Below, one piece after another: positions 42,072-51,496 of a stretch of DNA of 64,000 bases. The notes beneath the pieces were generated by a model. It had not been told where the DNA came from. It did not search any database and worked only from the letters and a program-made list of their open reading frames with translations. The stretch is from Alterisphingorhabdus sp038748365. Lineage in GTDB: Bacteria > Pseudomonadota > Alphaproteobacteria > Sphingomonadales > Sphingomonadaceae. The stretch is taken from NCBI GenBank assembly GCA_038748365.1, contig JBCDIZ010000008.1, positions 62,001 to 126,000 on the forward strand, given 5' to 3'. Made by a program: the position numbers and the translations under genes. Within the stretch, counting starts at the first letter, position 1; each line of letters opens with the position of its first letter.

Positions 42072-44255
42072 ATGTCCGAACTTATCATCCGACGCGGGCT
42101 GGATGAGCCCAATACCAGCGGCGAATTTGTGCCGCATAAACCTGCCCGGCCGGAAAAGGCCGAAGGCGGTCGGCCCTTCAAGCTGGTCAGTGACTATGCG
42201 CCTGCCGGCGATCAACCGACCGCGATTGCCGAGCTGGTGGAGACCGCGCGCGGTGGGGAGAAGGACCAGGTGCTGCTCGGCGTAACCGGATCGGGCAAGA
42301 CCTTCACCATGGCCAAGGTGGTCGAGGAATTGCAGCGCCCGGCGCTGGTGCTGGCGCCGAACAAGATTCTCGCGGCGCAGCTTTATGGTGAGTTCAAACA
42401 GTTCTTCCCCGACAATGCGGTCGAATATTTTGTCAGCTATTATGACTATTATCAGCCCGAAGCCTATGTGCCGCGCTCCGACACCTATATCGAGAAGGAA
42501 AGCTCGGTAAATGAAGCGATTGACCGGATGCGCCACTCGGCGACACGGTCCTTGCTCGAACGCGACGATGTGCTGATCGTGGCTTCGGTCTCGTGTCTCT
42601 ATGGCATCGGCTCGGTCGAGACCTATTCGGCGATGATCTTCGAGATCAAAAAAGGCGAGACGGTCGACCAGCGCGAGCTGATCCGCAAGCTGGTGGCCTT
42701 GCAATATAAACGCAATGATGCGGCGTTCGCGCGCGGCACCTTCCGGGTGCGTGGCGATAATCTGGAGATTTTCCCGTCGCACTATGAAGATATGGCCTGG
42801 CGCATCAGCTTTTTCGGTGATGAGATTGAAGAGATTGCCGAATTTGATCCGCTGACCGGCAAAAAGGGCACAAAGCTCGATAAGGTCAAGGTGTTTGCCA
42901 ATTCGCACTATGTGACGCCGGGGCCGACGATGAAACAGGCGACAGAGGCGATCAAATTTGAGCTGGCCGAGCGGCTGAAAGAACTGGAGACCGAAGGGCG
43001 TTTGCTTGAGGCACAGCGCCTGGAACAGCGCACCCATTTCGATCTGGAGATGATTGGAGCCACCGGCTCCTGCGCGGGTATCGAGAATTACAGCCGCTTC
43101 CTCACCGGCCGCCTGCCCGGCGAACCGCCGCCGACATTGTTTGAATATCTGCCCGACAATGCCCTGCTCTTCGTTGATGAGAGTCACCAGACCATTCCGC
43201 AGGTCGGTGCGATGGCGCGGGGCGACCATCGGCGCAAAATCACACTCGCCGAATATGGCTTCCGTCTGCCAAGCTGCATCGACAACCGCCCGCTGCGCTT
43301 CAATGAATGGGACGCTATGCGGCCGCAAACGGTCTGTGTCTCGGCGACGCCCGGAAGCTGGGAGATGGAGCAGACCGGCGGCGTATTCTCCGAACAGGTG
43401 ATCCGCCCCACCGGACTGATCGACCCGCCGGTCGAGATCAAGCCGGTCGAAGAGCAGGTCGATGACCTGATCAACGAAGCACGCAAGACAGCGGAAAAAG
43501 GCTATCGCACGCTGGTCACGACGCTGACTAAACGCATGGCCGAAGACCTGACCGAGTTTATGCATGAGGCGGGGATCAAGGTGCGCTATATGCACTCAGA
43601 CGTCGAGACGCTGGAGCGTATCGAGCTGATCCGCGATCTGCGTCTAGGCGTTTATGATGTGCTGGTCGGCATCAACCTGTTGCGTGAGGGGCTGGATATT
43701 CCCGAATGCGGGCTTGTCGCCATTCTCGATGCCGATAAGGAAGGCTTTCTGCGCTCCGAAACCTCGCTGATCCAGACCATTGGCCGCGCCGCGCGCAATG
43801 TCGATGGCCGAGTGATCCTCTATGCCGACCGCATCACCGGCAGCATGGAACGCGCGCTCAACGAAACCAGCCGCCGCCGCGAGAAGCAGCTCGCCTTTAA
43901 CGAGGAACACGGCATCACGCCGCAAACGATCAAGAAGAATATCGGCGATATTGTCGGCCATGTGACCAATCAGGACAGCGTGACTGTCGACACCGGCGAC
44001 GAAGAAACCCCGCACCTCGTCGGCCACAATCTGCGCGCCTATATCGAGGAGCTTGAGAAACGGATGCGTGACGCCGCGGCAGACCTAGAGTTTGAGGAAG
44101 CTGGAAGGTTGCGTGACGAAATTCGTCGGCTAGAGGCGGATGAGCTAGGCCTGCCAGAGGGCGAGCATAAAGCGCCGGTGAAAGGCCGCGCAACCGAGGG
44201 CAAGCCGGGAACGCGCAAGATGCGTTATGGCAAGACGCAACGGAAGATGGGTTGA
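42072..44255 (+). CDS. uvrB: excinuclease ABC subunit B
   Basis: 727 residues. Walker A is GVTGSGKT (70-77). The beta-hairpin YYDYYQPEAYVPRSDTYIEK inserts between DNA strands. Helicase motifs include LLFVDESHQTIPQ, NLLREGLDIPE and QTIGRAARN. The C-terminal UVR domain (LEKRMRDAAADLEFEEAGRL) binds UvrC. It works in nucleotide excision repair of bulky DNA lesions. The upstream gap has an AT-rich TTTACATATTATAG stretch but no clear LexA box. Confidence 0.99.
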   Translation: MSELIIRRGLDEPNTSGEFVPHKPARPEKAEGGRPFKLVSDYAPAGDQPTAIAELVETARGGEKDQVLLGVTGSGKTFTMAKVVEELQRPALVLAPNKILAAQLYGEFKQFFPDNAVEYFVSYYDYYQPEAYVPRSDTYIEKESSVNEAIDRMRHSATRSLLERDDVLIVASVSCLYGIGSVETYSAMIFEIKKGETVDQRELIRKLVALQYKRNDAAFARGTFRVRGDNLEIFPSHYEDMAWRISFFGDEIEEIAEFDPLTGKKGTKLDKVKVFANSHYVTPGPTMKQATEAIKFELAERLKELETEGRLLEAQRLEQRTHFDLEMIGATGSCAGIENYSRFLTGRLPGEPPPTLFEYLPDNALLFVDESHQTIPQVGAMARGDHRRKITLAEYGFRLPSCIDNRPLRFNEWDAMRPQTVCVSATPGSWEMEQTGGVFSEQVIRPTGLIDPPVEIKPVEEQVDDLINEARKTAEKGYRTLVTTLTKRMAEDLTEFMHEAGIKVRYMHSDVETLERIELIRDLRLGVYDVLVGINLLREGLDIPECGLVAILDADKEGFLRSETSLIQTIGRAARNVDGRVILYADRITGSMERALNETSRRREKQLAFNEEHGITPQTIKKNIGDIVGHVTNQDSVTVDTGDEETPHLVGHNLRAYIEELEKRMRDAAADLEFEEAGRLRDEIRRLEADELGLPEGEHKAPVKGRATEGKPGTRKMRYGKTQRKMG

Positions 44256-44384
44256 CCTGTTGCACTGAAACAACAAGTGGCTCTACATGGCAGAATATGT
44301 CTTAGAAGCGTACGGAAGTGCGGATTAAAATACCGTAATAAGCCACATTTCTGTTGCCACTGACTCAAGTAGGTCATTAGTAAA

Positions 44385-44412
44385 GTGTTGCCATAATTTA
44401 AGAGGGCAACAC
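44385..44412. promoter_or_regulatory. higBA operator palindrome
   Basis: GTGTTGCC (44385-44392) and GGCAACAC (44405-44412) form a perfect inverted repeat with a 12-bp spacer. It ends one base before the higB start and covers its ribosome-binding site. This is the expected place for HigA autorepression. Confidence 0.65.
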
Positions 44413-44413
44413 A

Positions 44414-44695
44414 ATGATCCGCAGCTTTGCCGATAAGGAAACCGAGCGCGTTTGGCAGGGTCTGCATAGCCGCAAGCTGCCTGTCGAGATTCAGGCTCGG
44501 GCGCGAATCAAGTTGCAGATGATTGATGCCGCTGGCTCTCTGGAAGACTTAAGCAGCCCGCCAAGTAATAGGCTGCATGCCTTATCCGGCGACCGCGCCG
44601 GGCAACATTCCATTTCCATTAATATGCAATGGCGTATATGCTTTGTCTGGCAAGACGGAGATGCGCATAATGTCGAAATCGTCGACTATCACTGA
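44414..44695 (+). CDS. higB: HigB-type toxin (RelE superfamily mRNA interferase)
   Basis: 93 residues. It matches HigB closely in layout: MIRSFADKETERVWQG at the start, RKLPVEIQARARIKLQMIDA, NRLHALSGDRAGQHSI, and INMQWRICFVWQDGDAHNVE at the C-terminus. RelE-fold toxins of this kind cut mRNA at the ribosome. The toxin gene precedes and overlaps the antitoxin gene by 26 bp, the order characteristic of higBA. Confidence 0.93.
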   Translation: MIRSFADKETERVWQGLHSRKLPVEIQARARIKLQMIDAAGSLEDLSSPPSNRLHALSGDRAGQHSISINMQWRICFVWQDGDAHNVEIVDYH

Positions 44696-44987
44696 TCCAG
44701 AGTGGCTGCATAATGCCCATGCCGGCGAGATATTGCTTTCGGAATTTATGCAACCGCTCAATATGACAAGCAAAGATCTGGCAGCCAGCCTGGCGGTCGA
44801 TAGCGCCTGTCTGGATGCAGTGATAAGCGGTGAAAAACCGGTAAGCGCGGAACTGGATTTGCGCCTTGGCCGCTTTTTTCAAATGTCCGAAGGGTTCTTT
44901 CTGCGGTTGCAAGACAGCTATGAATTGTTGGAGGCAAAGCGCACGCTCAATGGCGCGCTTGACCGCATTACTCCGCACGCTGCTTAA
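44670..44987 (+). CDS. higA: HigA-type antitoxin (XRE HTH)
   Basis: 105 residues. It begins with the HigA motif HAGEILLSEFMQPLNMTSKD, then an HTH (LAASLAVDSACLDAVISGEK) and RLGRFFQMSEGFFLRLQDSY. The ATG at 44670 was chosen for the GGAG site 9 bases upstream, inside higB. It should neutralise HigB and bind the palindrome upstream of the operon. Its stop codon overlaps the tail of the convergent redoxin gene by 4 bp. Confidence 0.92.
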   Translation: MSKSSTITDPEWLHNAHAGEILLSEFMQPLNMTSKDLAASLAVDSACLDAVISGEKPVSAELDLRLGRFFQMSEGFFLRLQDSYELLEAKRTLNGALDRITPHAA

Positions 44988-45610
44988 GACGCATACTTAA
45001 CAGAACACCCATAAGGCCGACTGCTCGCAACTGACACCGCCTTACCCGCTTTGATCTCTTTCAATGCCTCGGTCACATGGTTGCGCGCTCCGGCAATATC
45101 CGCCTGATTAGCGGTGGGTTTGTCATCAATGCCGCCCTGATAGACCAGCTTGCCGCTGCTATCGATGATGTACATATGCGGCGTGGTTTTGGCGCCATAG
45201 GCTTTGCCGACGCGGCCATCGCGGTCGAAGAGATAGTGCGAGGCGTTAAAGTCCTGATCAGCAATCATCGCCTTGGCTTCGGCGGCGGTGAGATCGCCCT
45301 GTTTGCCCGCGGCGCCCGAATTGATCGTCAGCCAGACTACGCCATCGGCCTTCGCGGCGGCTTGGGTCTTTTGCATATTGCCGCTGTTATAATGCTTCTG
45401 CACGAACGGGCAGCCGGGATTATGCCATTCCAGCACCACTGTCTTACCGCGATAGTCACGCAGCGAAACGCGCTCACCATCGGCATTGGTGAGCATGAAG
45501 CCGCGTGCTTCGGCACCGGTCTGCACTGCTGCTTGTGATGGTGCGATCAGCGCGTAGCTGCCCAATGTTGCGCCTACAATGGCGGTAGCAATCAGTGTCT
45601 GTTTCAGCAT
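44984..45610 (-). CDS. periplasmic thioredoxin-like (redoxin) protein
   Basis: 208 residues with a signal peptide ending near IAPSQA. The redoxin fold carries EWHNPGCPFVQKHY, with one active-site cysteine in a GCPFV motif rather than CxxC. YGAKTTPHMYIIDSSGKLVY contains the cis-proline strand. Such AhpC/TSA-like proteins may act as periplasmic peroxidases or thiol reductases. DsbD, encoded just upstream on the same strand, would be its natural electron donor (inference). Confidence 0.88.
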   Translation of the reverse strand: MLKQTLIATAIVGATLGSYALIAPSQAAVQTGAEARGFMLTNADGERVSLRDYRGKTVVLEWHNPGCPFVQKHYNSGNMQKTQAAAKADGVVWLTINSGAAGKQGDLTAAEAKAMIADQDFNASHYLFDRDGRVGKAYGAKTTPHMYIIDSSGKLVYQGGIDDKPTANQADIAGARNHVTEALKEIKAGKAVSVASSRPYGCSVKYAS

Positions 45611-45648
45611 ACTATCTCTCCCAAAATTCAGCGGTTAGGGCGCGCCTT

Positions 45649-47775
45649 TTACGACACAAGGGATGTTAGCGTATCCACAGTAAGCACCTGTGGCAATATT
45701 TTCGCTTCACCGCCCGGCGCATAATAGACATAGAGCGGCACACCCGAGCGGCCATGCTCTTCCAGATAGCGCGTAATCTCGGCATCACGGCGGGTCCAAT
45801 CGCCTTTCAGCACCGCGACATTGGCGTTGGCGAAAGCATTTGCTGTCGCTTCGCGTTGCACCGCGGCGGCTTCATTCGCCTTACAGGTGATACACCAATC
45901 GGCGGTAAAATAGGCGAACACCGGCCGGCCCTCGGCGCGCAGGCTGGCGAGTTTGGTTTCGCTAAAAGCAGTACTGGCCAATGTTTCGCTGCTCGATTCT
46001 GCAGAAGCCTCAGCCACGCCTCCGGCGGCGACCGGCAGCACCAGCATCGCCGCAGCGGCTGTAGCCAAAGCCGGTGCAGCAGGCAACCAGCTGCGCTCTG
46101 CACCCTGTTGCTGGCGGCGGCCAACCCACCACAGGAACAGCGCAAAGGTGAGCGCCGCAGCCAGCCCGATAATCAGGCCGCTATTGCCCGTCTGCTGGCC
46201 GAGCAGCCAGGCCAGCGCCAGCACCGAAAAGAACATCGGTACCGACATAATCCGGCGAAAACTATCCATCCATGGCCCCGGACGCGGCAGCATCTTGCGC
46301 AGCGGCGGCACAAAGCCGAGCAACAGGAACGGTAAGGCCAGACCCAGCCCCAGGCCAACAAAGATCAGCAGCCCGGCCAGTGGCGGCAGCACAATCGCCG
46401 CGCCCATGGCGGTAGCCATAAACGGCGCGCTGCACGGGGTCGCCACCAACGCCGCTAACGCGCCGGTCCAAAAGGCACCCTTGCTACCGCCCTTGGCCGC
46501 GAGATCATTGCCAATGGTGATATTGCCGACCTCGAACAGGCCTGCGAGATTGAAAGCAATAGCAGTGAACAGGATCAGCAGCACAAAGATTATGCGCGGG
46601 TCCTGTAGTTGAAAGCCCCAGCCAATCTCTGCTCCGAAAGCGCGCAGGGCGAGCATCGCGCCGCCCAGCGCCAGACAGAAAAGCACAATCCCGGCAGTAT
46701 AGGCCACTGCATGGCTGCGCGCCTCACCTTCATCGCCACCCGCTTTGGCAAGGCTGATCGCTTTCAGACTGAGGATCGGGAAGACACAGGGGAAGATATT
46801 GAGCAACAGCCCGCCAATGATCGCACCGCCAAAGGCGAGGAAAAAGGTGGTGGTCCCGCCCGCCGCCAATGCCGATCCAGAGCCATCGTCCATCGCGGTT
46901 GCGCCTTCGCCCAATGCGCCGAAAGCGGCTTCACCCGCGTCCTGTGCGGTCAGGCTAAGCCCCTGATGCGCGCCGATGCGCAGCACACCCTCCAACGGCA
47001 CTCCGCCGGTCGAGCGCGCCGCCGTTTCGATAACCAGCGTATCACCATTGCGCATCGCCTTTTGCGGTGCGCTATAGTCAATCACGCCATCGGTCAGCGG
47101 GAAGAAATAGGGTTCTTCGGCTGCGCTATCGGCAGGAAAGGGAATGGAAACCCGGATGGTCTCACCGGATACGGCGTAGCTCGCCTCGCTGCCCAAGGGC
47201 GCGGGCAGACGCGAACGCCAGCCATCAAAGCGCGCCCGTGCTTCATCCGAGACTGCGCCAGCGCCTGCGGTGATGGTAAAGCTCAGCTCATCCTGTTCGG
47301 GCACACAAATCTCATCGGTGCAGGCCAGCCATTCGGCCTTGACCGATAGCGGCAAAACCGTTCCGGGCGCGATGGATTTATCGAGCGTCAGCGGCAACAG
47401 CAGGGCATAATCTTCCTCATAGATGAAGTTCATAATGCCGCCGATAATCAGCGTATCGGGCACCGGATATTGCAGTTCACCAACGCTCACACCCGCTGGC
47501 AACGTCCAGTCCAGCGTTGCCGGTATCCCAGCATCACCCGGATTGATCCAATAGCCATGCCATGTCGGCGCGGGCGACATGGTCAAAGCCACTGTCACTG
47601 TCTCGCCCGGTTTCGGCGCTTCGCTCTCCACCTCAAAAGCGGCGCTGATATTCGGCGTATCGCCGCTGCCAAAGGAGCTTTGCGCCTGTGCCGGGCCAAC
47701 CAAAAGCAGGGTCGCCAGCAATGCCAGCATCATGGCCATGCCATATCGGGCTGTATGAGAAAGGGTAGCGATCAT
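45649..47775 (-). CDS. dsbD: thiol:disulfide interchange protein, DsbD/ScsB family
   Basis: 708 residues. There is a signal peptide, then an N-terminal immunoglobulin-like domain (APTWHGYWINPGDAGIPATL; CTDEICVPEQDELSF contains the Cys pair). The eight-helix membrane core has the paired cysteines NIFPCVFPILS and ATPCSAPFM. The C-terminal thioredoxin domain contains YFTADWCITCKANE. The protein moves electrons from cytoplasmic thioredoxin to periplasmic thiols. The periplasmic redoxin gene follows 38 bp later on the same strand, so the two are likely co-transcribed. Confidence 0.95.
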   Translation of the reverse strand: MIATLSHTARYGMAMMLALLATLLLVGPAQAQSSFGSGDTPNISAAFEVESEAPKPGETVTVALTMSPAPTWHGYWINPGDAGIPATLDWTLPAGVSVGELQYPVPDTLIIGGIMNFIYEEDYALLLPLTLDKSIAPGTVLPLSVKAEWLACTDEICVPEQDELSFTITAGAGAVSDEARARFDGWRSRLPAPLGSEASYAVSGETIRVSIPFPADSAAEEPYFFPLTDGVIDYSAPQKAMRNGDTLVIETAARSTGGVPLEGVLRIGAHQGLSLTAQDAGEAAFGALGEGATAMDDGSGSALAAGGTTTFFLAFGGAIIGGLLLNIFPCVFPILSLKAISLAKAGGDEGEARSHAVAYTAGIVLFCLALGGAMLALRAFGAEIGWGFQLQDPRIIFVLLILFTAIAFNLAGLFEVGNITIGNDLAAKGGSKGAFWTGALAALVATPCSAPFMATAMGAAIVLPPLAGLLIFVGLGLGLALPFLLLGFVPPLRKMLPRPGPWMDSFRRIMSVPMFFSVLALAWLLGQQTGNSGLIIGLAAALTFALFLWWVGRRQQQGAERSWLPAAPALATAAAAMLVLPVAAGGVAEASAESSSETLASTAFSETKLASLRAEGRPVFAYFTADWCITCKANEAAAVQREATANAFANANVAVLKGDWTRRDAEITRYLEEHGRSGVPLYVYYAPGGEAKILPQVLTVDTLTSLVS

Positions 47776-47928
47776 CAGAGCATTATTTCCTGCATATAGC
47801 GGCTATATAGCGCCTCCGCGCCTATAAGCCATAGCGCCGCGCCGCATATAGCAGCGCCTGCTCTTTGTATTAGTGCTGATGCAGGAAAATGTTACAGCCG
47901 CGCAAAGATATTTCTGCGCAGAAAATGA

Positions 47929-48900
47929 TCACCGCTTCTGATATTTTGCCAGGCCCTTGCCGAGCGTATTGCCGGTGATGTTCAGCGGCTCGCCACGCCA
48001 ATCCGCAACGAACCAGGTATTGCGATTAACCCCCGGTGCGATACGCGCATCATTGGCGGTAATCGTCAAGCCGCGAGTCGGATTTTCCTGACCCTCTGGC
48101 GCTACAGCGATCAAGGCGCTGTAATTTTCCTTATTACGACCTTGAACAAAGATATTGTTGCTGATTTCGCCTACCGCACCTGCAGAAAGGTCAATCATAT
48201 AGTTGGTGGTCACACCCTGTGTATCATCAAAGCTGTTACCACTGATCTGCACTCGCGGCGTGCGGGTTTTGACATAATGGCCACCACGGCCCTGCTCGAA
48301 ACGGCTGCGAGTCACGGTCAGGGAACCCAGCTTGCCCAGATAGATGGAATGCGCACAACCCTTGCCGCCGCCACAACGGCCCAGACCGCTAAAGGTGCTC
48401 TTGTCCACTGTCAGCGAACCACTGGGATCATTGGCGGACAATATGCCCTGTTGCGAATTGCGGAACCAGCTATTGGAGACAGTGACATTTCCCTTTTCCA
48501 GCCTGATACCTGATCCGTTAAGATCCGACACGGCAAGATTCTGGAAGGTCAGGCCGCGAATCTCTGCGCCTTGACCACGCAGCACCAATGTCGCCTTGCT
48601 CTCACAAATGCCGCCATCAAATATCGCCGTGCCGGGCTGAGCCGCGGTGTAGATGACATAACCAGCCTTCTGCACCGCGCAATCGCGATAGGTGCCCGGC
48701 GCGATCTGGATCGTACCGCGCGAACCACCGATGGAATCCACCGCCTGTTGCAGGCTGGAAAAACGCTGGCCGGTTTCAACTATGGTATAACCGCCACCCT
48801 GTTGCGCCTGTGCCGGTCCACCCGGTGTCAGCCCAATCGCCAATGCAGAAGCAGCAGCCAGAGAAAGGAACGATCGTGTACGCAGCAAAGCCAAGGCCAT
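47929..48900 (-). CDS. secreted right-handed parallel beta-helix protein
   Basis: 323 residues with a signal peptide ending near GPAQAQ. The body contains irregular beta-helix coils: FSSLQQAVDSIGGSRGTIQI, EIRGLTFQNLAVSDLNGSGI, VSNSWFRNSQQGILSANDPS, ISGNSFDDTQGVTTNYMIDL. The general resemblance is to pectate lyase-type repeats (right-handed beta helix, PF13229-like). No catalytic residues for a lyase are evident, so enzymatic activity is not claimed. It stands alone, with a 153-bp gap on one side. Confidence 0.8.
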   Translation of the reverse strand: MALALLRTRSFLSLAAASALAIGLTPGGPAQAQQGGGYTIVETGQRFSSLQQAVDSIGGSRGTIQIAPGTYRDCAVQKAGYVIYTAAQPGTAIFDGGICESKATLVLRGQGAEIRGLTFQNLAVSDLNGSGIRLEKGNVTVSNSWFRNSQQGILSANDPSGSLTVDKSTFSGLGRCGGGKGCAHSIYLGKLGSLTVTRSRFEQGRGGHYVKTRTPRVQISGNSFDDTQGVTTNYMIDLSAGAVGEISNNIFVQGRNKENYSALIAVAPEGQENPTRGLTITANDARIAPGVNRNTWFVADWRGEPLNITGNTLGKGLAKYQKR

Positions 48901-49028
48901 GGCAAATCTCCAAAATGGATATAATTATGCCTCGGACTTACCTTGCCAAGCCCCACTCCACCAGCCCCAAGCCGGTTATTGTGCCATTTTGGGTGCGCTA
49001 TAGTCTGAGAAGTTAAGCGCCTATGACA

Positions 49029-50582
49029 TTAGGTGCATTGATAGAATTGCGACAGGGCCGGAATACGGACTGTTTCACCATCAACGCGCAGCACCGCCTC
49101 ACCAATGCTCCAGCCGCCATAAGAGACCTGAGAATAGCTGGTTTTCGGGATATATTCGAAGCTAATACTGGAAGAGCTGTAGCGGTTGGATTTGGTTTCA
49201 GGATGATATTCGGAGTTCGGCAGGCGACGGAAACGACCATCGAGAACAAGACCAGTTGTCCTGCCATCTACCCCAAGCATGCCTCCCGTGGCGAAAATCA
49301 GGCCGCCGGAGCGCGCGATAAGAGCCTGGATGTCCTCGATATTGCGCGGCGAACCGGCATTCTCTGGTGCAAGATAAATCTCTTCCACGCAATCGGGCTG
49401 CTGCCTGAAATGTGGCGGGCCGAGAATGACTGCGCCTAGACGATCGACCAGTGATAACGCGGTCGCGCCATCAGCCGAGCCGAGATCGAATGTGCTGCGA
49501 TATTCTGGTTGCACGGCGGCAAGAAGATTCTGATCCAGAGGAATTCTGATATCATAGGCGCCTTCGGCATAGCTGCCCGCAATATAAGCCAGCGCGCCGA
49601 AAGACAGCTGAGACTGACCCGATTCCGCCTGCTCAAAATTGATCAGCAGCTTGTCAAATTCGGGGCAGAAAGTGCTTTGCTGCGTGCCGCGCTTTATCCG
49701 TTCGGCTTGCAGGCCAGCACAAAATTGCCGCCGCACCTTGCCATTCCATACCCGCGCATCAAACACATCGGTCCAGGCAATTTCACGATCACCCTCGGTA
49801 TCCCACAAAAAATCATCGATAAACTGGCCCTGAGGCCGGTTATTGGTGGAACCCGTCACTGACACGGTAAGCAGCCGTCCCTTGCTGCCATAGGTTGACC
49901 ACCCATGTTGCGCATAGGGTCGGATGCGCTCCGGCCTGTCAAAGATACTACTCCACTCAGCCATTTCTGCCTCGCCGCTCGCTTTGGCTTTGGCACGCAA
50001 TTTCGGACTGTCGGCAATGGCCTGATTATAGTCGAAGACAAAATCGAAATTGGGCAGAGAATAGGTTTCTTCGATGAACATTTGATCGCCTGCATCATTT
50101 GACCGTTTTTCGACGCTAACGCTTACCCCGGACCCTACCGAAAGTAGTCCGGCACTGGCGGTTGCAACGGTCGGCGCTGCGGCTGGTGCGGCTGTGGCTG
50201 CAGCCGCAGGCGGTGCAACAGCACCAGGCATTTGTGGCCGCATATTGGCCGGGACGCCGGGCAGTGGATTGCCGGGGCTGATCCCCATGCTCGCCATGGT
50301 TGCATCAGCGATACACTGCGCCTTGATCTGCCAAAAACGGCCATAAACGCCCTGATCAACCGGACTGCTATGACCATCATCGGTGAACAGCGATTGCATG
50401 TCGCTGTCCGATACATTGGCAGCGCGCGCCTTGGTGATGGTGCAGGAGCAGCTATCGGGTGCCGTTACCTCGGTAGAGCGACAGAGTTTCTCAAGCGCGG
50501 CATCATCGCTCTGCAAAGCCCCCGCGCCGACTGGCAGTGCCAATATTGTTGTTGCCACCAGGATAGTGCGAAACTGCGTCAT
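49029..50582 (-). CDS. secreted protein of unknown function, possible DUF4163/DUF3298-like core
   Basis: 517 residues with a signal peptide (ILVATTILALPVGAGA). The N-terminal 40-110 region has LCRSTEVTAPDSCSCTITKA, a cysteine-rich start. An Ala/Pro-rich linker (~115-150) leads to YSLPNFDFVFDYNQAIADSP and, further on, a WSTYGSKGRLLTVSVTG strand with EIAWTDVFD. This spacing recalls the DUF4163/DUF3298 (RsiV-like) module. The C-terminal part (~370-517) is unrecognised and ends with a cysteine-containing FYQCT. The identity is tentative. Confidence 0.65.
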   Translation of the reverse strand: MTQFRTILVATTILALPVGAGALQSDDAALEKLCRSTEVTAPDSCSCTITKARAANVSDSDMQSLFTDDGHSSPVDQGVYGRFWQIKAQCIADATMASMGISPGNPLPGVPANMRPQMPGAVAPPAAAATAAPAAAPTVATASAGLLSVGSGVSVSVEKRSNDAGDQMFIEETYSLPNFDFVFDYNQAIADSPKLRAKAKASGEAEMAEWSSIFDRPERIRPYAQHGWSTYGSKGRLLTVSVTGSTNNRPQGQFIDDFLWDTEGDREIAWTDVFDARVWNGKVRRQFCAGLQAERIKRGTQQSTFCPEFDKLLINFEQAESGQSQLSFGALAYIAGSYAEGAYDIRIPLDQNLLAAVQPEYRSTFDLGSADGATALSLVDRLGAVILGPPHFRQQPDCVEEIYLAPENAGSPRNIEDIQALIARSGGLIFATGGMLGVDGRTTGLVLDGRFRRLPNSEYHPETKSNRYSSSSISFEYIPKTSYSQVSYGGWSIGEAVLRVDGETVRIPALSQFYQCT

Positions 50583-50715
50583 ATTCTCTGCCCCTCATCG
50601 TCTCTGCCGACTCATCATACGATATGTAATATGGCGTAACCGACAGAGACTTTATGGCGTCTGTGCAGCTTCGCAAGCCTGTATTCAGCTTGTAGGGGAA
50701 GACTTTGCTCTAACC

Positions 50716-51267
50716 TTAGTTCACCAGATCACGATCAATCAGCACCGCTAGCAGCAGCGCCGGGCCGCCATGTGCTTCCCAGGCATGGTTGGTGCCGCGC
50801 TGGATGACAACATTACCGGGTTTTAGGCGTGTCGGCTCGCCGCTTTCAAGGATCAGCGACACCTCGCCCTTGAGCAGGCAGATAACATCAATACTGTGCG
50901 TCTCGTGCATCGCGGGATGGCGCGACTGATCGATCATATGCCGATCGCCATCAGCTTGGGCAAAGGCCTGTTTCACCAGCGCATCGAGCTGCGGCTTGGG
51001 CACGCCTTCGGGCAGTGGATTGACGACAAACCAGCGCACCTGAAAATTGCCTTTGCGCGGCCCGAGTACGGGTTTTTCTGTGCCCAGATCGTCGGTCACT
51101 TTGGGATCGAGCGACCCGCTGGCGACGTCTTCCCAAATCTCAAACAATCCGCCTGCGTCCACATCGCCCATGATCGAGGAAGGACCATCATCGTTCATGA
51201 TGAAGGACTCGCCCTCAGGTGTATCGCCGGTAATGATGCGCCGCAACGCGTCGTCAAATGCTGCCAT
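50716..51267 (-). CDS. cupin-domain protein
   Basis: 183 residues. The C-terminal cupin barrel has HETHSIDVICLLKGEVSLIL and RLKPGNVVIQRGTNHAWEAH, giving the two cupin motifs with several histidines for a metal. The N-terminal ~90 residues are not recognised. The ATG at 51267 was chosen because AGGAG lies 9 bases upstream; the ATG at 51273 is too close. Substrate and role are unknown. Confidence 0.82.
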   Translation of the reverse strand: MAAFDDALRRIITGDTPEGESFIMNDDGPSSIMGDVDAGGLFEIWEDVASGSLDPKVTDDLGTEKPVLGPRKGNFQVRWFVVNPLPEGVPKPQLDALVKQAFAQADGDRHMIDQSRHPAMHETHSIDVICLLKGEVSLILESGEPTRLKPGNVVIQRGTNHAWEAHGGPALLLAVLIDRDLVN

Positions 51268-51362
51268 GGTCATGCTCTCCTATTGTGTTTCCCAACAAGC
51301 TATCATGCAGCGATGGGGGCGACAAACAGAAGATGCGTGGCCATTCAATGGCGCTCTGTGTT

Positions 51363-51490
51363 CCGTTCGCCTCGAGCGAAGTCGAGAGGCCGGTACCGCA
51401 AGAGAATGGTGTCTCGACTACTTTGCCAAGCAAAGTAGTTTATCCTGAGTGCCTGCCTTGGCAGGCAGTCGAAGGGCTCGACACGAACGG
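51363..51490. repeat. family A palindromic element, enlarged copy 3
   Basis: 128 bp between CCGTTCG and CGAACGG. The left 50 bp match copies 1 and 2. The right side carries about 54 additional bases with two further hairpins, CTACTTTG/CAAAGTAG and GCCTGCC/GGCAGGC. It ends six bases before the metH2 stop codon, so it serves as, or replaces, the end of the methionine operon. Confidence 0.85.
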
Positions 51491-51496
51491 GATAAA

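Noticed and set aside
42063..43595. 510-codon minus-strand ORF opposite uvrB
   Set aside because: Antisense shadow of uvrB; uvrB has intact motifs along its whole length.
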